A stretch of DNA of 64,000 nt from Hermetia illucens (Eukaryota > Arthropoda > Insecta > Diptera > Stratiomyidae): positions 109,433,982 to 109,497,981 of the forward strand of contig NC_051850.1 of NCBI RefSeq assembly GCF_905115235.1, read 5' to 3'. Shown here piece by piece: positions 56,741 to 64,000 of the stretch. Numbering within the stretch: position 1 is the stretch's first letter; each line of letters starts with the position of its first letter. Under the pieces are notes generated by a model. That model saw only the letters and a program-made list of their open reading frames with translations, had not been told where the DNA came from and did no database searches. A program made the position numbers and the translations under genes.

Positions 56741-57561
56741 CGAATAATAAACACAAAACCTTATTAAAATCGGTTTACTGTCTGTCCGTCTGTCTGTCTG
56801 CCTGTCCGTCACACGCATTTTTCTCGGAGACGGTTATAGCGATTGACACCAAATTTGGTAGAAAGGTGGGAACTGTGAACGCTCATGCATATAATGAGTT
56901 ACATCCTTCTATGATGAATTTAAGGGGGGTCCCCATACATGCAAAAGGAGGGTGTAAATTTTTTTCTTATCAAATATAGTCATGTGGGGTATCAAATTAA
57001 AGGTCTCGGTTAGTACTTTTCGAAGCCGGTCTTAGTTTTGACTTTTGTTGAAAAGGTAGGGAGTGCGGGGGGTTGAAAGTGGTCATTTTTTTAACGAACT
57101 CATTCTCAGGAACAATCAAACCGAAAAATCTGAAAAAAATCAGGGGGCTGCCATTATATGCCTAGGCTCCGAAATACCCTTCATACCGATACCTGTTCAA
57201 ATAAAGTTAATAATAGTATTTTACTATCATTTTTAGTAATTGAGAGGAAAACCCATCTTAAGTTCACTCTAGAATCAAAAAATTTTGCAACAATGTAGGC
57301 TACAGTATGGAGCATAATCTTGCCATTTGGTGAAAATCGCAATATTACTAACAAAGTTATACTAGGTCAAAACTGTCGCTCCTCTGCAAATTCAAGACTA
57401 TGAATGTCAATATCACTTGAAAGTGGCTATTTTCACATAATGTATGCATATTTTACGTGCTACATGCTAATGGGACAAATGAACACTCAAATCTCTTTAT
57501 AAAAGAAATACACAAAACCTTTCATACCTGAAGCGTCTAGCTTCCGGTTTCCCGACTTGTT
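56741..57561 (+). mobile_element. DINE-1/HINE-like repeat (family F1), complete
   Basis: Forward and full-length: CACAAAACCTTATTAAAATC, (TCTG)n core with TGTCCGTCTGTC, GAGACGGTTATAGCGATTGA, GTCCCCATACATGCAAAAGG, CCGGTCTTAGTTTTGAC, CCGAAAAATCTGAAAAAAAT, CCTTTCATACCTGAAGCG and the terminus TAGCTTCCGGTTTCCCGACT followed by TGTTT. Confidence 0.85.
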
Positions 57562-58235
57562 TTTATTTCATTGATTTGTAAAAATATTACACCTAATAAC
57601 ACTTTCCTATTTAGAATCCCTTGGCACCTTCATCGTCTTTCTTTTGAACTCATACTTTCCATTCTGATATCCTATCACACCAAAAACAGTAAAATATTTT
57701 CACACATTAATTTGTAAATTATGATTTTGATTTTTTTTTCACAAAAGCCGGAAGCCGTAAAATCCATTTAAGTATTGTCCATTTTAATATAGAAATTTTC
57801 TAATATTCCAAAATAATCGTTAACATCTTTTTGTTGCCGCTTTCACCATGTATTGCATGGTTCGATCAAAGACCTAATTGCGCTTATACAAATGCGAATG
57901 GGGTATTTACAGGAGGAGTGTTTAAGGTGATACAGTGCCGAGCTTTGAGATTCCAACTTTAGAAACCCATATGGAAATTGGCAATAACGACCGGACGAGA
58001 TGCAGATTTGGAAGGGAGAAAATCTAGAGGCGCGCATTTCTTCTGACGAGATTCTTTCTTGATTCTTGGGAGGAGCTGGCTTGGGCTGATGATTTTCTTG
58101 CTCAGTGGCGACGTTAGTATTTTTTTGGTGATTTTCCTAAAAGAGTGTTTGTCTGTATGTATACAAGAATTACTGTCGTTCGTGGAAAATACGGCTGAGG
58201 CTGTTTCTTTTTTCTTGTCCAAGAGTGCGGTAGGT
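57562..58235. other. No recognisable gene
   Basis: AT-rich. Frames of 64-87 codons (57843-58292) overlap each other on both strands and have no known motif or splice structure. Confidence 0.35.
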
Positions 58236-58247
58236 ACATTATACTTT

Positions 58248-61200
58248 CATCATCATCATCATCAACGGCGCAACAACCGGTATCCGGTCTAGGCCTGCCT
58301 TAATAAGGAACTTCAGACATCCCGGTTTTGCGCCGAGGTCCACCAATTCGATATCCCTAAAAGCTGTCTGGCGTCCTGGCCCACGCCATCGCTCCATCTT
58401 AGGCAGAGTCTGCCTCGTCTTCTTTTCCTACCATAGATATTGCCCTTATAGACTTTCCGGGTGGGATCATCCTCATCCATACGGATGAAGTGACCCGCCC
58501 ACCGTAACCTATTGAGCTGGATTTTACCCACAACCGGACGGTCATGGTATCGCTCATAGATTTCGTCATTGTGTAGCCTACGGAATCGTCCATCCTCATG
58601 TAGGGGGCTAAAAATTCTTCGGAGGATTCTTCTCTCGAACGCGGCCAAGAGTTCGCAATTTTTCTTGCTAAGAACCCAAGTTTCCGAGGAATAGATGAGG
58701 ACTGGCAAGATCACAGTCTTGTACAGTAAGAGCTTTGACCCTATGGTGAGACGTTTCGAGCGGAACAGTCTTTGTAAGCTGAAATAGGCTCTGTTGGCTG
58801 ACAACAACCGTGCGCGGATTTCATCATCGTAGCTGTTATCGGTTGTGATTTTCGATCCTAGATAGGAGAAATTGTCAACGGTCTCAAAGTTTTATTCTCC
58901 TATCCTTATTCTTCTTCATGTTTGTGTTTGACCAGTGCGGTCTGATGTTGTTGGTTGATTCGTCTTCGGTGCTGACGTTGCCACCATATATTTGGTCTTG
59001 CCTTCATTGATGTGCAGCCCAAGATCTCGCGCCAATTGCCGCCTGCTCGATCTGGCTGAAGGCAGTTTGTACGTCTCGGGTGGTTCTTCCCATGATGTCG
59101 ATATCGTCAGCATAGGCCAGTAGTTGGGTGGACTTGAAGAGGATCGTACCTCTTGCATTCATCTCAGCATCACGGATCACTTTCTCGAGGGCCAGGTTAA
59201 AGAGGACGCATGATAGCGCATCCCCTTGTCGTAGACCGTTGTTGATGTCGAATGGTCTTGAGAGTGATCCTGCTGCTTTTATCTGGCCTCGCACGTTGGT
59301 CAGGGTCAGCCTAGTCAGTCTTATTAATTTCGTCGGGATACCGAATTCTCTCATGGCCGTGTACAGTTTTACCCTGGCTATGCTATCATAGGCGGCTTTA
59401 AAGTCGATGAATAGATGGTGCAACTGTTGTCCATATTCCAACAGTTTTTCCATCGCCTGCCGCAGAGAGAAAATCTGATCTGTTGCTGATTTGCCTGGAG
59501 TGAAACCTCTTTGGTATGGGCCAATGATGTTCTGGGCGTATGGGGCTATCCGGCCTAGCAAGATAGTGGAGAATATCTTATAGATGGTACTCATCAACGT
59601 GATACCCCTATAATTGCTGCACTGTGTGATATCTCCCTTTTTATGTATGAGACAGATTATGCCTCGTTGCCAATCGTCAATTCGCTGTCCCATACCTTGA
59701 GCACAAGTTGATGAACCACTTGGTGTAACTGGTCGCCTCCATATTTAACCAATTTGGCTGTAATTCCATCGGCTCCTGGCGACTTATGATTTTTTAGCCG
59801 ATGAATTGCACGGACTGTTTCTCCTAAACTTGGTGGTGGCAGTATTTGTCCGTCGTCTTCAGTTGGCAGGACCTCCAACTCGCCGATGTTCTGGTTGTTC
59901 AGTAGCTCATCAAAGTACTCAACCCATCGCTCTAATATGCCCATTCTGTCGGAAATCAGATTTCCCTCTTTGTCTCGGCAGGATGAGCATCGAGGTGTAT
60001 AAGGCTTCATTCTGCTGACTTGTTGGTAAAACTTCCGCCTTCTGTGCCTGGTGCGGTTGCTCCCTGTACTTTTCTAGTTCACAGACTTGTTGGTTCTCCC
60101 AGGCTTCCTTTTTCCGTCTGTGGAGTCGCTTCTCCGCTCGACGGAGTTCGTGATACGTCTCTGCGCGTGCCCGCGTTCTTTGAGAATGCAACATTACTCG
60201 GTATGCGGCATTCTTCCGTTCCGTTGCTAGCTTACATTCATCATCAAACCAGCCGTTCCGACTCCTTTTGCGGCTGGGGCCAAGTATATTTGTGGCCGTA
60301 TCCATGATAACGTTCTTCAGGTGGTTGTGAAGATCATTAGTTGATGCTTCATCTCCAGGTCCTCTGTTGACTGCGGTTATTGCGGCATCCATTTCCCTCT
60401 TATAGGTGCCGCGGAGGGTTGTGTTGTGGATGGCTTCAGTGTTCACTCTCACCTGATTGTAAGAGGGGATTCTAGGTGGTATTGTTATTCGAGCTCGGAG
60501 CACCATGCCAACGAGATAGTGATCCGAGTGTATATTGGCCCCCCTATATGTTCTGACATTCATCAAGGCTGAGAGGTGGCGGCGTTCGATCAACACGTGG
60601 TCAATTTGGTTGAAAGTGGTCCCGTCTGGAGAGGCCCACGTATGTTTGTGGACCGCTTTTCGCGCAAACCAGGTACTTCCAACAACCATTTCGTGTGACC
60701 CTGCTAATTGAATAGTCCGCAGTCCGTTATCATTTGTTTTTTCGTGTAAGCTATGGGAGCCAACGTATCGCCCGAATACGGGCTCCTTCCCTATTTGGCT
60801 GTTAAAATCCCGAAGTACGATTTTGATATCATATCTGGGACAGGTTTCGAGGGTTCGTTCTACTGCCTCGTAGAAGGTATCCTTCTCCGACTCTGCAGTC
60901 TCCTATGTAGGGGCGTGAACGTTTATGAGGCTTATATTTGTAAACTTGCCTCGCAAGCGCAGAGTACATAGCCGTTCGCTTATGCTTTCAAAGCCGATAA
61001 CAGCAGGTTTCATTTTTTGGCTGACTAAGAAACCTACTTCGAGCACATGGTTTACTGGATGACCGCTATAATATATGGTGTAGTGGCTCTTCTCCAGGAA
61101 ACCGGTCCCTGTCCATCGCATCTCTTGCAATGCTGTTACATCAACCCTATATTGGGACAGGGTATCGACTAGCTGCTTATCAGCTTCATCTCTGTACAGG

Positions 61201-61346
61201 GAGCACACGTTCCATGAGAAAATGTGCAAGTCGTTGTTCCTTTGTCGTTGCCGGGTCCGTCGTTTTAAAATCCGTCCTATCCGAGGCTCCTGTTGTGGCT
61301 TCGTAACAAGTTGTTTTCCGTGTAGGGTTGTCAGCCCTACCCACCC
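58248..61346 (-). mobile_element. RTE-clade LINE, nearly full length (3.1 kb), copy D
   Basis: Best copy of the main RTE family. The 12-bp repeat ACATTATACTTT at 58236-58247 and 61347-61358 is its target duplication, and the 3' end is a run of GAT triplets (58248-58263). From high to low coordinates: endonuclease (HIFSWNVCSLYR, ALQEMRWTGTGF, then ASPDGTTFNQIDHVLIERR), connector, and RT (HRLKNHKSPGADGITAKLVK, NYRGITLMSTIYKIFSTILL, FIDFKAAYDSIARVKLY, NNGLRQGDALSC, LLAYADDIDIMG). The C-terminal part (SETWVLSKKNCELLAAFERR, RWSDGVGQDARQLLG) closes it. At least four frame breaks (near 60903, 60010-59919, 59693-59657 and 59010) make it inactive. It lacks about 230 bp of the leader seen at 50430. Confidence 0.95.
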
Positions 61347-61358
61347 ACATTATACTTT

Positions 61359-62159
61359 ACTTTTCATAATTCAGTGATTTATAATTTGATTCTTGTGCGT
61401 TTGAATGTAAAATAACGTGAAAGGTAGTGCTGTGAGAAGCAACCGGGAGACCTTCGCGGACTTGAGATGGACGCTTAGAAAAGGTTGGACCCGTTAAGGA
61501 GGATAAAGTCAAGGATTTTAGTGAGGTTTTAATTTGAAGATTCTTTTTCTACCGTACCAGCCTAGTTTGCCTGCCACATAATTCTGAAGAAATAAAAAAT
61601 CGAATTGTTGTGAGCTTTGATGATTGTGCAAGTTTCAAAACGAATAATAATTAATATTTTCGTAATTATGATAATTATTTCATGATTGAACCGAGGAAAG
61701 CGCATCGGTTGTGGAACAAATTTACTCCAATCTGTGTATTTGTAAAGCGTAAAAGTTTAATAGACGTTCAATAATCAATTCCATGTATCAGGGCAACATG
61801 TTAAAGATGAGTCTGGTGATAATCGTTGGAATTTTGATCGTAAAAGAGAGCAAAAGTGTGTTAGATTACAACGGATTCAGACGTTGTTCATTCCTTAGAC
61901 GAAGTTTGTTGAAAGAATTATGTACGAAGTGATTATTATGGTAGAGGATGAAGAACTCAAGAATACAAAAAATCTACAACGTATCACACTACCCATAATA
62001 ATAATAACAATAACATCAAAGGATGTCGCACTGCATTCTAAAAGAACTGTTGTGCCCCTTTACTAGACACAGTGTACCTCTAAACTATAGTATGTCGTCT
62101 AAACCTATAACCGACAAAAAATTTATTATTTTCCGCGCTTTCCAAGTGTTGGCAACTTG
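61359..62159. other. Mostly no gene; see small frame at 61783
   Basis: AT-rich unique sequence. Apart from the short frame at 61783-61932 no coding or repeat signal was recognised. Confidence 0.35.
61783..61932 (+). CDS. Possible small secreted cationic peptide (49 codons)
   Basis: Single-exon ATG-to-stop frame of 49 codons. After a short lead the sequence is hydrophobic (MSLVIIVGILIV) and then basic (YNGFRRCSFLRRSLLKELC), with two Cys ten residues apart. It could be a secreted cationic peptide. It lacks a clear TATA box or the exon layout of the other four peptide genes, so it may be chance. Confidence 0.2.
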   Translation: MYQGNMLKMSLVIIVGILIVKESKSVLDYNGFRRCSFLRRSLLKELCTK

Positions 62160-62720
62160 GCATCTGGTATTAACTATTCTCCCAGCTGAATGAACCTACC
62201 TTGCACAAGTGCCGGACTCTGTCCCAGAACCTGTGTGGAGGTTTCATCACTCTCCTCACAAAATCTACAGATAGGGTCCGTAGATATCCCTAGCTTCCCC
62301 AGGTTCCCCAGTTTAGTCGGTAGTGATCAGTGAGTGTTCCCACTATAATCCTGAGGCTCTTCTTGATAAGGTTCAAACAATCTATCGAGCGCTTAGGTTC
62401 GTATCCCCCATGAGCATCGTGGGCTGTTCCATTCCTGAAAAGATCGCCAAATATAGTTGCCTCTGCCGTGCCTCTTCATTTTTCAATGTCGTGGCCACGA
62501 ACCCATTTCGACTCCACAGAATGACTCTGGCCTGTACAGGCAGTGCTTCTAAACTACTTAAAAGATAAAGGCGCTCTGGTAGTAGATTAATGGGAGCACG
62601 TATGCAGAATGGGGTATTTCTGTATGGTTTGCACCAGATCATGAGAGTCCCAGGATAAGCAGGAAGCCAAGTGCAAATATTATGGGAACTGAAGCCAGTT
62701 GCTCGAGACGCCAAATTTCT
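62160..62720 (-). mobile_element. LINE C-terminal remnant with RNase H-type tail
   Basis: Minus-strand blocks GKLGISTDPICRFCEESDET and GRFIQLGE are the zinc-finger-like C-terminus that follows RNase H in I/LOA-type LINEs, preceded by LRIIVGTLTDHYRLN (the usual LTGH..LN block). Further upstream, RVILWSRNGFVATTLKNEEA may derive from RNase H. Frames change several times. The clade is not certain. Confidence 0.6.
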
Positions 62721-63734
62721 TTGATTTTCAGAGCCAGTGTTCACCTTCTTTCGCCATGTATTTCCGTTTAATGTTGCTATTATGGGGGACAGTAAAATTA
62801 ATATATTAATATACGTTGAGCAACCCGTTTTGTCAGCTAACAGCACGTCAGATTTCTTTGTCATTTTTAATTTTTTCCATTGCATAGATTTATTGTTTAG
62901 TCTTTTTATTTGACTACATATAGCAACGATGTAGAGCTAAGCCTTTAATTTAAGGACTGCTTTTTCACCTTATCTTTTCTAACTTTCGCAAACTCACACT
63001 AAATAGCAGCATCTTTCATTTTAATGGTCGGATATCTAAGAAGAGAATGAGTCCGAGAGACCGCCCATTTGAAAGGTTTGATGGAAAGGAAGCATAGATT
63101 GAGAATATGATATGTGTGTCTTCACTCTTGGTTGCGAAGTTGAGCTCATACTTTTTATTTTCAGTTTAAATTCCGTTTGTTTCCCGGTGCCCTCACGGGC
63201 TCACGCATCGATTTCATGACACGTGAAACTGATAAATGACTCGTGCAAGACTGATATGTTTTAAAGGATCTCTTCACATTCCGCAGCGTGGCTAGCCCAG
63301 AGACGAGCAAGCGAGGGTCCATGAAATACTACAGTCGAGCTTCAGCATTTGCGGGCAGACCCTCGCGGTCAATTTCGCTAGCTTATTAGGTTCTTGGGAT
63401 AGCTCTGCCTCCTAGGACAATCGCCCAAGTTAATAAGTCATTTCATGTTTCCAATTAAAAGAAAAGGTGCTACATATGTTACTTTACGTGGAAATACTAT
63501 CCGATGAAAAACTAATTGAAAATAATCTCATAACTGACCAGCCAAAAACCGTATTTGTGACTGAGAGAAATTAAATATGCTGGATGCCTAAAGCTTGTGA
63601 TAACAGTAGAATTTTCACCTAAATTTTCAATATCTGTCCCATATTAAGACTATTGTTATCCTCTACTTTGCAACAAATGTCGAATCTGCCCGGGTTTATA
63701 AAATACTGATCGAAAACTTTCGTTTCGTTCATCA
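62721..63734. other. No recognisable gene
   Basis: Unique sequence with no convincing frame. A TATA-like TTTATAAAATAC near 63698 precedes the Jockey-type remnant and has no gene attached. Confidence 0.35.
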
Positions 63735-64000
63735 ACAAGTTTGGTTTTCAAGAGAAGCACAAGACAATCGAACAACTTCAGGGGAAGGTCTCTTAATAAA
63801 AGGAGCATACTGAAGGATAGAAGATAGTGTCCAGCGACCTACTTGAACGTGGGGCAAGTTTTCGACAAAGTGTGGCACGAAGGTCTTTATTCTTAAAATA
63901 AAGAACTTGCTTCCAGTACTTTTGAACAGAATTTGGGAATCTGTCTATCTCGGAACGTAGGTTTTAAATGAAATACAAATGCTCCATGTCTCGCGACTAT
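63735..64000 (+). mobile_element. Jockey-type LINE RT fragment (runs off window end)
   Basis: Blocks NKFGFQEKHKTIEQL and, in another frame, TYLNVGQVFDKVWHEGLYS match the RT palm of Jockey-clade LINEs, where the usual forms are Q.GFR..HST..Q and LDV..AFDKVWH.GLL. The first catalytic Asp (VFDKVWH) is kept. Broken; continues past 64000. Confidence 0.7.

Noticed and set aside
58059-58292. Frames on both strands before RTE copy D
   Set aside because: Overlapping opposite-strand frames ending in a His run from the CAT triplet tail of the RTE; no motif.

Overview
This is repeat-rich, AT-leaning animal DNA with almost no long open frames. Short (64-88 nt) GT-AG introns, TATA-driven small secreted-peptide genes, R1-clade and RTE-clade LINEs, mariners and DINE-1-like repeats with a (TCTG)n core point to an insect, most likely a dipteran with a large genome. 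The species cannot be named from the window.

Host genes are few. The best is the last coding exon of a laminin gamma (LanB2-type) gene on the minus strand at 55562-55773. Four very small secreted-peptide genes, all below usual ORF-length cut-offs, lie at 24011-24216 (-), 35601-35823 (+), 41141-41370 (-) and 48871-49120 (-). All four have a first coding exon of exactly 55 nt (18 codons of signal peptide plus one base) and a phase-1 intron of 64-88 nt. The first encodes a Pro/Arg/His-rich peptide resembling drosocin-type antimicrobial peptides. The second and third carry runs of X-Pro/X-Ala dipeptides like dipeptidyl-peptidase-trimmed propeptides. I regard this set as the most interesting content.

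Mobile DNA by region: 1-2435 RTE LINE pieces (-); 4050-7385 old LINE pieces; 7975-8335 a DINE-1/HINE-like core; 9659-11862 an RTE copy with an inverted segment; 12155-13070 a second HINE-like family; 13206-15764 an inverted-repeat-flanked chimera of Ty3/gypsy pieces and a piece of the ATP synthase alpha gene; 15885-18145 a HINE interrupted by an R1-like LINE; 18241-23125 a nearly full-length R1-clade LINE (-); 24640-28060 LINE pieces and an RTE copy; 28929-29908 a Harbinger-like element with TAA target duplication; 29930-31010 a third RTE-like LINE; 31013-35193 a mariner and two HINEs, one HINE inside the mariner and the other split by an R1-like LINE; 35990-41035 a HINE with an RTE stub, an old R1 and a younger R1 insert; 42625-46104 a cluster of HINE-like units; 46285-48230 a SINE and an old R1; 49930-51254 two LINE 5' parts; 52108-52301 a SINE; 53346-54564 a cecropia-type mariner; 56290-57561 head-to-head HINEs; 58248-61346 a nearly full-length RTE; 62160-62720 and 63735-64000 further LINE pieces.

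The repeats interact. R1-like LINEs inserted twice into the (TCTG)n/(CAGA)n core of HINEs. An RTE stub entered another HINE. A HINE split a mariner. The tRNA-derived SINE shares its 3' end with the RTE, suggesting the RTE machinery moved it. Coordinates of degenerate elements are approximate where no target duplication could be read.
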